Part shown: in pieces, positions 7,790 through 15,622 of the stretch
Layout: each line of letters begins with the position of its first letter
How positions within the stretch are numbered: position 1 is the stretch's first letter
Assembly (NCBI GenBank): GCA_004524425.1
Contig: SDNN01000028.1
Coordinates: 1-21,331 of the forward strand
Direction of reading: 5' to 3'
DNA from: Promethearchaeota archaeon
GTDB lineage: Archaea; Asgardarchaeota; Lokiarchaeia; Sigynarchaeales; SOKP01
Length of the DNA stretch: 21,331 nucleotides
Notes under the pieces: generated by a model
What the model saw: only the letters and a program-made list of their open reading frames with translations
The model's database searches: none
Told to the model about the DNA's origin: nothing
Translations under genes and position numbers: made by a program

Positions 7790-9160
7790 TTACATGATTT
7801 TCTGTAATTTGAGAATTTTTTTTTCAATTTTTTTCATTCTCGTTTCATTATTATCCAATAAGGCGTAATCTTCCAAGATTTTTTTGGTCATTCGATAATA
7901 ACGTAATGAATTAATATAATCCTTGTTTTTTTCCAATTTTTCTGCGGTCGTTTCATTGTAATCAATTTCCATCTCTTTTATGATTTTATCTAATTCTAGC
8001 ACCATGAATGAAATTCGACCTACATCTTCTTCAAAATCAAATCCGCTTGCAAGATAAAGCGCTTTTTCATATTCTCTTAGTGCTTCCTTGTAGACTAAGG
8101 CTTTCTCAGCTGTTTCCCCTTTTTTAATGAATGAATTCATTAACTTTCTAGCCTCTTCTTCAGTTAGACTTTTTGCCTTTTCTTTTAATTCATATACAGC
8201 ATTATCATTTGCGATTATCGGAGAAATTAACTCATTATTGGCAATGCGAGTGGCATGGGATTCTCGAAAAGATTTCAGTTTATGCTGGGCAGTTTCAAGG
8301 CTAGTAGGAATGATCACATTCGAGATTAAGAGCTGATAAATTTCATAAAGAATGATCTTTGCATCAATGTTAACTATTTTTTTCACCTCATTGATTATGT
8401 TATTGATGAAGAAAAATTGCTTAGTAGCCAAATATTTTTTAGCTAGATTAATGACTGATTTCTGAATGTGATTCTTGTTGATAGAATCCAAGGTATCCGG
8501 CAAGAGGGTATGGGTAAGAACCATCGGAAAGACTAATTTTACGTTAAAAAAGTCTGTAATGAAATTTATAGAATGCTCTACATCAAGTTCACCTTGAGCA
8601 ATGACCTTGAGAAGGTTATCCTTGTAGCGGATTTCATATTCTTTTAAAAAGTCGATCACGAGTGATTTCAAGCTATCTGATGCTTGAGTGTCCAAAACTA
8701 AGCAAAGCCTGATATATTTTCCATTCCTGAGCAAGATATTAAACGTATTATAATGTAATTCATAAAATTGATGATTCTTCACGTAATCGGTATAATTTGA
8801 ATTAGTTCCGGATTCAGAAAAGGTAATGTTTGCTTGTAAAAAACCAGTTAATAATTCTACATCAACCCCTGCTCCTGAGATGGGATAATCGATTATTGGC
8901 AATCCTGAATCTTTAGTCATCAACACTATATGCTTGATATTTAATACATCTAGGAATTTCTGCCAAATCACGTCACGAAACATTTGGATTCTTTTCTCTT
9001 CCGAATCCATTTCGGTTATCTTGATGTTGCGATTTACCTCTAAACCAAGCTTAGCAAGGCGTTCCATGATGCATTGCTCACAATGTTCTGGATATTTATC
9101 ACATTCAGCTTTATCTAGACCGCAATTAAATCCCACTCGACTAATCTGAAAATATACCAT
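7790..9160 (-). CDS. zinc-cluster / longin-like / winged-helix protein with helical C-terminus
   Basis: A 456-residue soluble protein of a type I associate with Asgard archaea. Four parts are visible. First, a Cys cluster C13, C20, C27, C30, probably a zinc site. Second, residues about 74-215 have the strand and helix order of a longin/roadblock fold: IKHIVLMTKDSGLPIIDYP hairpin, helix VDVELLTGFLQANI, further strands (YNTFNILLRNGKYIRLCLV) and a long helix. Third, about 230-290 resembles a winged helix (YLATKQFFFINNIINEV ... IYQLLISNVIIP). Fourth, 320-456 is all helix and may be TPR-like (KALVYKEALREYEKALYLAS). Longin domains mediate small-GTPase and vesicle-coat contacts in eukaryotes, so a scaffold role with Asgard GTPases is plausible but unproven. 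No GTPase gene is in the window. Confidence 0.72.
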   Translation of the reverse strand: MVYFQISRVGFNCGLDKAECDKYPEHCEQCIMERLAKLGLEVNRNIKITEMDSEEKRIQMFRDVIWQKFLDVLNIKHIVLMTKDSGLPIIDYPISGAGVDVELLTGFLQANITFSESGTNSNYTDYVKNHQFYELHYNTFNILLRNGKYIRLCLVLDTQASDSLKSLVIDFLKEYEIRYKDNLLKVIAQGELDVEHSINFITDFFNVKLVFPMVLTHTLLPDTLDSINKNHIQKSVINLAKKYLATKQFFFINNIINEVKKIVNIDAKIILYEIYQLLISNVIIPTSLETAQHKLKSFRESHATRIANNELISPIIANDNAVYELKEKAKSLTEEEARKLMNSFIKKGETAEKALVYKEALREYEKALYLASGFDFEEDVGRISFMVLELDKIIKEMEIDYNETTAEKLEKNKDYINSLRYYRMTKKILEDYALLDNNETRMKKIEKKILKLQKIM

Positions 9161-9647
9161 CTATGATCTTGACTTTTTTGTGATGATTTTTGAAGATCTA
9201 ATAATATCTTAAATACATTGATATATTTGAAGTTTTTAAAGATGATTTATGCTCAATAAATATGCGATATCGGAACGAAATAGAGAAAAAGGAATCTCAA
9301 AAATTCTTCTTCATTAAGAACTCAAATTAATTCATTTTAATGTAAACTCATCTAATATATAACATTGCCATCCAATTTTACAACTTTTTGAAAATTTTAC
9401 ACTTATTCTTTAATTTATATTAAACTTTCTAAAATTTTCGTTATAAATATCCTAAAAGTAATTAAAACTGAATTTAGAACCTTTTGCACGCTTTAAATTG
9501 ATTATAATTGAAAAATGCAATAATTTTTATAAAAATTAAACATTATCGTACAGAAGTTTGGAAATTTTTACATTCACGAGGTTTTTTAACTTTCAAACTT
9601 AAAGAATTCACTCTAATTTAACTAAAAAAAATTTGAAATGATTTAAA
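9161..9647. other. divergent intergenic region, 487 bases, no gene seen
   Basis: This AT-rich stretch separates the minus-strand longin-like gene from the plus-strand giant surface-protein gene, so it must hold both promoters. I see no RNA gene or convincing small reading frame. The only distinctive element is the TATA-like palindrome at 9524-9534 on the side of the surface-protein gene. No Shine-Dalgarno site precedes either start codon. Confidence 0.6.
9524..9534 (+). promoter_or_regulatory. TATA-like box of the giant surface-protein gene
   Basis: TTTTTATAAAA lies about 115 bases before the ATG at 9648. If used, it predicts a start near 9555 and a 5' leader of about 90 bases. This rests on sequence resemblance only, in a very AT-rich region. 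Confidence 0.35.
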
Positions 9648-12600
9648 ATGAAAAAATCTAGAGTTTTTCTCGTTTTCTTACTAATAGGGGTAATTTTGGT
9701 GAATTGCATAAATTTAAATTCCGTGGATTCAACGAACACGAAGGAGAATCAAATAGATGGAAACGATAATAGTTCTTCTCCATCGTTAGCACAAGAATTC
9801 CAGCTTCTTCAAGAATTTGAAGCTTCTACTTATTATATTTCCCCAGAAGCATCTCCAGGAAACAATGATGAAGTCTTTTTTTCATTCATGGCAAATAAGG
9901 AGGGAAATTATACTCTTCAAGTTGAAAATTTTCCAAATTTCATTACCAAAACAGAATCAAGTAAATCTTTTGTGAGTTCTGACAATCCTTCTGGAACAAA
10001 CATCTGGTATGTTGTTTATTCAGAAAGAGATAGCTATAATTTTGGCCGAGTTAATTACTGGTTAATGAAAAGTGAAAATAATGGAAAAACTTGGAATAAC
10101 ACATTGGTCAAAAGTATTAACTCCAATGCGACAGACGTAACTAGTCTATTAACCTTCTCCCATGGAGCTGCTATAGCGTCAAATCCTAAGACAGGATTTA
10201 TGGTGATTACCACTTATATAAACAGTTCCGAGCTTTGTATATTTAGGTCATTTAATAACGGGACTTCTTGGAGTGATCCAATAAAAATCCATAATACAAC
10301 TATTCTGGGTACAGAAAGCTTGATAAATCTTTTTTTTTATCCCAAAATGGATATTGGAATAATGGAAAATGGATCAATATTAATTGTAAGCGAATCTGAT
10401 GATGAAAAATTTACGGATCTCATCTATGTTGTAAGTCATGATAATGGAACTAGTTGGTCATTACCTCTAAATGTGACAAGTGCTGCAAACTGTGATGCTA
10501 GCGATCCAAAAATTCAAATTGATCATGCTTCTGGAAAGTATTGGCTCATGTGGAAAAATAAAACGAATTATCATTATTCGATGAAGTGGGCACAATTCCT
10601 GCCAGATCAGACTTTATTCGATAATATTCAAAATAATAGCATCACAAATCAAAATTTTATCGGGAGTTATGATTTTTTATATGACTCTTTTGATGACAAA
10701 TTACGCTTCATTTATGTTGATCCAGAATATCCCGAAGATCGCATAGAAAATTACACTTGTGATGATATTACGGGAAATACATGGAGTTATACTGTACTAG
10801 GAATATTTGATGGTCTTACATCTCTAAATTCTAAGAGATATATTAATTATTTCTATAACCAAGAGAATTATTTAATCTATGAAGCGGATTACTTGGGCAG
10901 TTCGGATATTTATCAATATCAGGTTATACATAATTATATATACTGGAAGCAAGAGGATAAATTTTTTCCGAATCAATTGAAGCAAATTTTATGGAATGGA
11001 AAAAAAGGCGACCTATCTCCAATTAAAAATTCACTGGTACGAGCCGTTTTCACTCAGAATTATACTTCAGAAAAAAAAATACGATATATTATTATTGATA
11101 ATGACCATCCTGAAATTGAAGAGCTTATTCAGAAACTATCTTACTTTAATCCATTATCAAGCAATATATCTTTGACCAACATTCCTTGGGAAATCTTACC
11201 ATCAGAATCTTGTAATGCTTATTTACAAATATTTAGTGAGCAATCTAGCTCTAGCTCTTGGAATCAAATCTTAGAAAATAACTGGGAAGATTTAGATCCA
11301 AAATTGTTCTATTCTTATTCGGGAATATTATATCTCGTGTATTTAAGTGAAGAGGCGGGAAGTCTTTATATATATCTGATGAAATCTCTTGATATGGGTG
11401 CGACATGGTCAAATCCAGTTAAAATATTTGAAAAACAAGGATACATACAAGTATTTTATGGATGCGCCGTAGGAGATGCTGTATTTATATACATTAAACA
11501 ATCTGATGAAGAAAGACTTTTGTTCAGGAGCTTTGATCAAGGTGAGACATTTCAAAATCCAATTAACATATACGATATTAACCTATTTCCCGATTCTAAT
11601 TGTGACGTATCAGGACTACTGATTACAAATAATGGAACGATGTTTATGACACACAAGCTTTACGATTTTTCTCTTCCCACCGATTATTATTATATCTTGA
11701 GATCTGATAATTTCGGTATAAATTGGTCGATTTCAAAAATATTCGAAGCTAACGATACTTATAATACTCAATCATTTCCTGACTTGGCCTATGATCCAGT
11801 GAATGATATCGTACACTTTGCAATGCCCATGGATAATTACACTTTTTTATCGACAAAAATCATCAATTTCTCGTTTTCATTATTCAATTTTTCTGAGAAC
11901 AACTGGACTCCTCTAAAAAGCATAGGCATATATTCAGCGAGTTTTTTTGACCAAGATTCCAAATTCATAATTACTAGAGATAACTTGACAGCGATTCCAA
12001 AAGTACGTTATATATATTTATACGATATTGATCTCATGAACATGAAATTTTATTATAAAGAAATAATATCAGAGGATCTTGGCAATAGTTGGTCCGAGCC
12101 AACCGATTTAGAAATTGAATCATTTACAGACTTGTATTCCAATTTAGAAGAATTGTTTTTTATCAAAACTCAATCTGATGGAAATGATGGTGAGCTTTTT
12201 TTTAGGAGGGTCGGAAAATTAGTCAGTAGTGAGACAATACCAGTTTCTTCCGCAACAGTGTCTGAAATCGAGTTTGATGGAATTAATGACTTTGGAGAGT
12301 ATATAAATGAAGGTAATTACACTTATAAGATCGAATTAATTGACTATGCTGGAAATAGAATACAAGAACGGGGTTGGTTTTATGCAGATTATAATGCTCC
12401 TAGCATGATTGAACATTTTACCAACCTTAATCTTCCTCCAATTCCCCGCAATGACCTCATCATAACCGTCAATATATCAGAAAGTACCAATTGCAGCACT
12501 TATCTCTATTATAAAAAGGATGTTGCAAGCTGGCAGTCAGTCTTGATGAGCAATATCGGAAATGGTTATCACATTGGAACAATTCCGGGTGATTCATCCA

Positions 12601-14189
12601 CAAATCAGGTGCAATATTATATAAAAAGCATTGATTTAGCAGGTAATGAAGATTTGTTTGATAATAACGGAGATTATTACTCTTATGGCATGCCTGATTT
12701 TGATTGGGACAGTGAGGGCCTATTTAAAGAATCTAAAAGTTATTCATCTTCTCAAGACTATGAAATAACTATTGAAATTGAGAGCGACTTGGAATACGTC
12801 GATGAAGTAATATTTCAGTATTCTTATGACGGAGGAGATGAATGGGAAGAATTAGAATTAGAGCAGAACAGTCCAGAATTTACTGGTGACTTGGATGATA
12901 TTCCAGGTGATCTTCGGGAACTTCAATACAAAATTATTGTCATTGACATTTACGGAAATGAGCATGAATTGACCGATACCCGAGAAGTCGAATTTTATCC
13001 TGATGTTCCAAGTGTAATAATTAATGAAGGAATAATCACCATTATTTTAATTGTTTCAGCTATAATAGGTTTCTTTGTTGCCGTAGGTTACATTAAATTA
13101 AAAACTACCAGTCACGAGCTCATATATAAACAGATGTTCCTTAAAGACTACAAGAAGAAATTAGAAATGTCTAAAGAAAAGGATAAAAAAAAATCAATTA
13201 AGAACGTGCTAGAAAAATTTAAATTTGCATCTTCTGAACCTGAATTAGATTCTTTTAGAGATGCAAAGACTACAACGCCTTTCACAAAAGTATACTTAGG
13301 AATGCTATGTGGGACTGTAAGTGTTTTTTCTATTGCTTTGCTAATCTCAGTATTTGTGGCTCAAGTAGGAATGTTACTTCTAGCAGCCAGTCTTTTAATG
13401 GCCGTCTTTGGATACATGGTACTCATGAGTCGGGACATATCGATGAATATATATCTTGAAAGGATTCATTTGAAGAATATTGCCTTGGAGATATTTCAAA
13501 TATTTTTCATGTTTATTAACATTGTAGCGATTTTATTTGTTGGTTATACTATTGATTGGTTCCGTTATTACTTGTTGGAAACAACTTTTAATCTAGGTGA
13601 TACTGCCATACCAACGCTTTACATTTCCACATTTGTGGTTTTTTTCACCTCTTTAGTGCTTGTTGGCATCACCACTTACATTCAATTAAAAAAAACCGTC
13701 AAGAATCTTCAAAAACAAAGATCACAGGGATCCAGTCCAAATTTATTACTCTATTTGAAAGACCAAAATTCATCCCGTTTAATAACAAGATTAGGTTATA
13801 AAACGATTGTGTTCTTAGCGACAGTTCTCGTGGCATTTGTTACCACCACTAACTTGCTTACCGAAGAAACTGCTCAAGCTTTATTGATCGTCATCATACC
13901 TTTTGTCATAGCAAGTTTCATCACCTTGTTAATCCATCGATATCATGAAATCAGAACCAAGGAGAAAAAGAAGGATGAGATTCAATTACCTTTTAGTGAT
14001 GCTAAGAAATACTGTGGAAATTGCGGTGAGGAAATGTATTTATCAAATAGATATTGTGGTACTTGTGGTGCTCAACAGGTCTTTGAGGATAAGTTCGGAA
14101 CTTATACTTCAAGATGTAGTGAATGCAATGCTCTGATTAATGATAAAGCAAAATATTGTACAGAATGCGGGAAAAAGATTCGAAAATAA
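9648..14189 (+). CDS. giant surface protein: Asp-box (BNR/sialidase-like) ectodomain, about seven TM helices, cytoplasmic double zinc ribbon
   Basis: A 1513-residue protein. Residues 1-27 are an N-terminal signal or anchor helix. A large Ser/Asn-rich ectodomain follows with Asp-box motifs (S-x-D-x-G-x-x-W-like) beginning near 142, 201, 263, 580, 628, 686 and 808, in two clusters that suggest two beta-propellers of the sialidase/BNR type; no sialidase catalytic set was identified. Residues about 880-1115 look like Ig/Fn3-type beta modules (DYAGNRIQERGWFYADYNAP; DLAGNEDLFDNNGDYY), with one more Asp-box-like motif at 1059. Seven hydrophobic segments follow near 1127-1150, 1216-1240, 1241-1262, 1282-1303, 1323-1346, 1384-1405 and 1411-1432. 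The tail carries two zinc ribbons: C1456/C1459/C1470/C1473 and C1490/C1493/C1504/C1507. The topology (outside N-terminus, inside C-terminus) suggests a receptor or adhesin; function is inferred only. Confidence 0.85.
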   Translation: MKKSRVFLVFLLIGVILVNCINLNSVDSTNTKENQIDGNDNSSSPSLAQEFQLLQEFEASTYYISPEASPGNNDEVFFSFMANKEGNYTLQVENFPNFITKTESSKSFVSSDNPSGTNIWYVVYSERDSYNFGRVNYWLMKSENNGKTWNNTLVKSINSNATDVTSLLTFSHGAAIASNPKTGFMVITTYINSSELCIFRSFNNGTSWSDPIKIHNTTILGTESLINLFFYPKMDIGIMENGSILIVSESDDEKFTDLIYVVSHDNGTSWSLPLNVTSAANCDASDPKIQIDHASGKYWLMWKNKTNYHYSMKWAQFLPDQTLFDNIQNNSITNQNFIGSYDFLYDSFDDKLRFIYVDPEYPEDRIENYTCDDITGNTWSYTVLGIFDGLTSLNSKRYINYFYNQENYLIYEADYLGSSDIYQYQVIHNYIYWKQEDKFFPNQLKQILWNGKKGDLSPIKNSLVRAVFTQNYTSEKKIRYIIIDNDHPEIEELIQKLSYFNPLSSNISLTNIPWEILPSESCNAYLQIFSEQSSSSSWNQILENNWEDLDPKLFYSYSGILYLVYLSEEAGSLYIYLMKSLDMGATWSNPVKIFEKQGYIQVFYGCAVGDAVFIYIKQSDEERLLFRSFDQGETFQNPINIYDINLFPDSNCDVSGLLITNNGTMFMTHKLYDFSLPTDYYYILRSDNFGINWSISKIFEANDTYNTQSFPDLAYDPVNDIVHFAMPMDNYTFLSTKIINFSFSLFNFSENNWTPLKSIGIYSASFFDQDSKFIITRDNLTAIPKVRYIYLYDIDLMNMKFYYKEIISEDLGNSWSEPTDLEIESFTDLYSNLEELFFIKTQSDGNDGELFFRRVGKLVSSETIPVSSATVSEIEFDGINDFGEYINEGNYTYKIELIDYAGNRIQERGWFYADYNAPSMIEHFTNLNLPPIPRNDLIITVNISESTNCSTYLYYKKDVASWQSVLMSNIGNGYHIGTIPGDSSTNQVQYYIKSIDLAGNEDLFDNNGDYYSYGMPDFDWDSEGLFKESKSYSSSQDYEITIEIESDLEYVDEVIFQYSYDGGDEWEELELEQNSPEFTGDLDDIPGDLRELQYKIIVIDIYGNEHELTDTREVEFYPDVPSVIINEGIITIILIVSAIIGFFVAVGYIKLKTTSHELIYKQMFLKDYKKKLEMSKEKDKKKSIKNVLEKFKFASSEPELDSFRDAKTTTPFTKVYLGMLCGTVSVFSIALLISVFVAQVGMLLLAASLLMAVFGYMVLMSRDISMNIYLERIHLKNIALEIFQIFFMFINIVAILFVGYTIDWFRYYLLETTFNLGDTAIPTLYISTFVVFFTSLVLVGITTYIQLKKTVKNLQKQRSQGSSPNLLLYLKDQNSSRLITRLGYKTIVFLATVLVAFVTTTNLLTEETAQALLIVIIPFVIASFITLLIHRYHEIRTKEKKKDEIQLPFSDAKKYCGNCGEEMYLSNRYCGTCGAQQVFEDKFGTYTSRCSECNALINDKAKYCTECGKKIRK

Positions 14190-14248
14190 GTGTAATTTAA
14201 AAATAATTATTTCTTCAATTTTTTTTTCTTATTTTATTTTTATATAAA

Positions 14249-14635
14249 TCATGAATAATAACTATAGCTTTCTTTATCAAACCCGTAAATATATTCTATT
14301 TTTAGACCGTCAGGTCTTCTTTCAGGGGGTTTATAGATTATTTTCATATCTGGAAAGTACGCTGCTATTCCTTCTTCAGCAAAAATCATGGCAGGATGGT
14401 CTGCTTCCTTGAAAATTTCTTTAGTAATTTTTGAGGTAATTATCCTGCATTGTTGTTCATCCCAAATCCCTAATGAATGAATATATTCATGTAATAATAT
14501 ATGATAAGTGTAAGCCCATACAACCTCATAAGGTTGAGTCTCTAAAATAAGTCTTAAAGGAGTTTTATTCATGACAATATCTGTTCCTGGCGGAAAATGC
14601 ATTCCACCTATAAATCCTCTCGGAGACATGCCCAT
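14249..14635 (-). CDS. HExxH putative zinc metallopeptidase-like protein (start uncertain, probably 5' longer)
   Basis: From the first available ATG the protein has 128 residues with a clear zincin core H49-E50-Y-I-H53-S-L-G, within a hydrophobic helix (YHILLHEYIHSLG). Possible third ligands are D59, H80 or E87/E88; the family could not be named. The motif IVMNKTPLRLIL before it looks conserved-protein-like. The real gene is probably longer: the frame stays open to 14770 and encodes protein-like sequence (LQELKKHIPGIFEKVKKDV, then RHRAGLSLGLVEMGMSPRGF) but has no ATG, GTG or TTG. From an ATC codon at 14747-14749 it would have 166 residues. It sits 13 bases or fewer behind the Phr-like regulator and probably shares its transcript. 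No signal peptide is visible, so a cytoplasmic location is likely. Confidence 0.72.
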   Translation of the reverse strand: MGMSPRGFIGGMHFPPGTDIVMNKTPLRLILETQPYEVVWAYTYHILLHEYIHSLGIWDEQQCRIITSKITKEIFKEADHPAMIFAEEGIAAYFPDMKIIYKPPERRPDGLKIEYIYGFDKESYSYYS

Positions 14636-14756
14636 CTCGACTAAACCAAGACTTAATCCTGCTCTATGCCTCTTAATTGTTCTTTTAACATCTTTTTTTA
14701 CCTTTTCAAAAATACCTGGTATATGCTTCTTTAATTCTTGAAGTTTGATACTTATC

Positions 14757-14764
14757 TCACCCTC
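14757..14764 (-). promoter_or_regulatory. Shine-Dalgarno-like site implying an upstream, non-canonical start of the HExxH gene
   Basis: On the minus strand this reads GAGGGTGA, a near-complete match to the archaeal ribosome-binding consensus GGAGGTGA. It lies seven bases before an in-frame ATC codon (14749-14747) and 121 bases before the first ATG at 14635. Spacing supports initiation at that codon, or an ATG that was misread or mutated by one base. Confidence 0.5.
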
Positions 14765-14783
14765 TTGTGCCTAATTCTGTTTT

Positions 14784-15569
14784 TTAAATGTCAAAAAACC
14801 AATCGTCTTCCTCTTCCTTTAAAAAATCCATGAATTTTGAAAGATCTCTTAACAAATGTCTCACAGAAACTTTGTGCTGATCGCGCCTGATGAGATCCAT
14901 GTCAGAAAAAAACATATCATCCAACAGCTTATCTATGTTGATTCTGTCAAAGTATTTTAGAGGATCATAAAAAATTGTATAGAAGATCTCCTTCTCCAAG
15001 TTGGGCTGTTCTTCCCTAAACTTCTGTTCGTATTTCTTGGACATGATGCTCTTTAGTTCTACGATGAAACACTCTTTATCTCGTAATAGAGCATTTCTTT
15101 TATCTTCCAAAACCTTGATTTGTTCTTCTATCTCTTTAATTTTTTTCCCGAGAAATTTTATCTTTTTTTCTGGATGTTTAATCTTCTTGTAATCAACAAC
15201 GCATCCAGTTTCCTTTAAATCTAACGGTTGGATGTTTGAATCGCTCTTTGAGATGCTATAATTGATATTATAGTAATCTGGAGTGATGTCTATTCTTAAG
15301 GATAAATTACTCTTGATCATGTATTTAATATTTCTTGGCTCTTCTCCAAAACTTTCAATGATATCATAGTCAGAAAGCATTTTCAATTGACTATGAATGG
15401 CCTGTCTTGAGATCTTTTTCCCCAATGAAGCTGCTAATTCTGAAGCTCCGAGAGGAACTTTGGCTAATTTTGCCAAGATCATTCTCCTTGTCGGATTTCC
15501 TATAATTTCTAAAAAGCTATCTAAATTAATAAAATTCTCTTCCTCTTCGAAATCTTCTACCTCCATCAT
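14784..15569 (-). CDS. ArsR-family transcription regulator, Phr-like (putative heat-shock regulator)
   Basis: A 261-residue protein. Residues 15-85 form an ArsR-type winged helix: LEIIGNPTRRMILAKLAKV, then ASELAASLG, the recognition helix SRQAIHSQLKMLSDYDIIES and a wing ending KYMIK. After it comes LSLRIDITPDYY (89-100), matching the LRLEILLTP segment after the winged helix in Pyrococcus Phr as I recall it. A coiled coil (about 135-178) should give the dimer, and an extra acidic C-terminal domain (185-261) makes it longer than Phr (about 200 residues). Phr represses hsp20 and AAA+ ATPase genes; here those two gene classes lie directly upstream on the same strand. GGAGG precedes two adjacent ATGs (15569 and 15566); the second has better spacing. 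An inverted repeat upstream suggests autoregulation. Confidence 0.85.
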   Translation of the reverse strand: MMEVEDFEEEENFINLDSFLEIIGNPTRRMILAKLAKVPLGASELAASLGKKISRQAIHSQLKMLSDYDIIESFGEEPRNIKYMIKSNLSLRIDITPDYYNINYSISKSDSNIQPLDLKETGCVVDYKKIKHPEKKIKFLGKKIKEIEEQIKVLEDKRNALLRDKECFIVELKSIMSKKYEQKFREEQPNLEKEIFYTIFYDPLKYFDRINIDKLLDDMFFSDMDLIRRDQHKVSVRHLLRDLSKFMDFLKEEEDDWFFDI

Positions 15570-15591
15570 AATTCCTCCACTTTTTTAAAAA

Positions 15592-15613
15592 ATTGTTTAA
15601 TTTTTTTTACAAT
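15592..15613 (-). promoter_or_regulatory. inverted repeat upstream of the Phr-like regulator (candidate autoregulatory operator)
   Basis: On the minus strand ATTGTAAA and TTAAACAAT face each other (arms ATTGT/ACAAT around 12 bases). It lies 23-44 bases before the regulator's start and about 35 bases downstream of a TATA-like TTATATAGG (near 15632-15641, inside the end of the Cdc48 gene). That places it over the predicted transcription start, as in the HSP20 promoter. It shares ATTGTAAA with that site. Confidence 0.4.
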
Positions 15614-15622
15614 ATAATTTGA

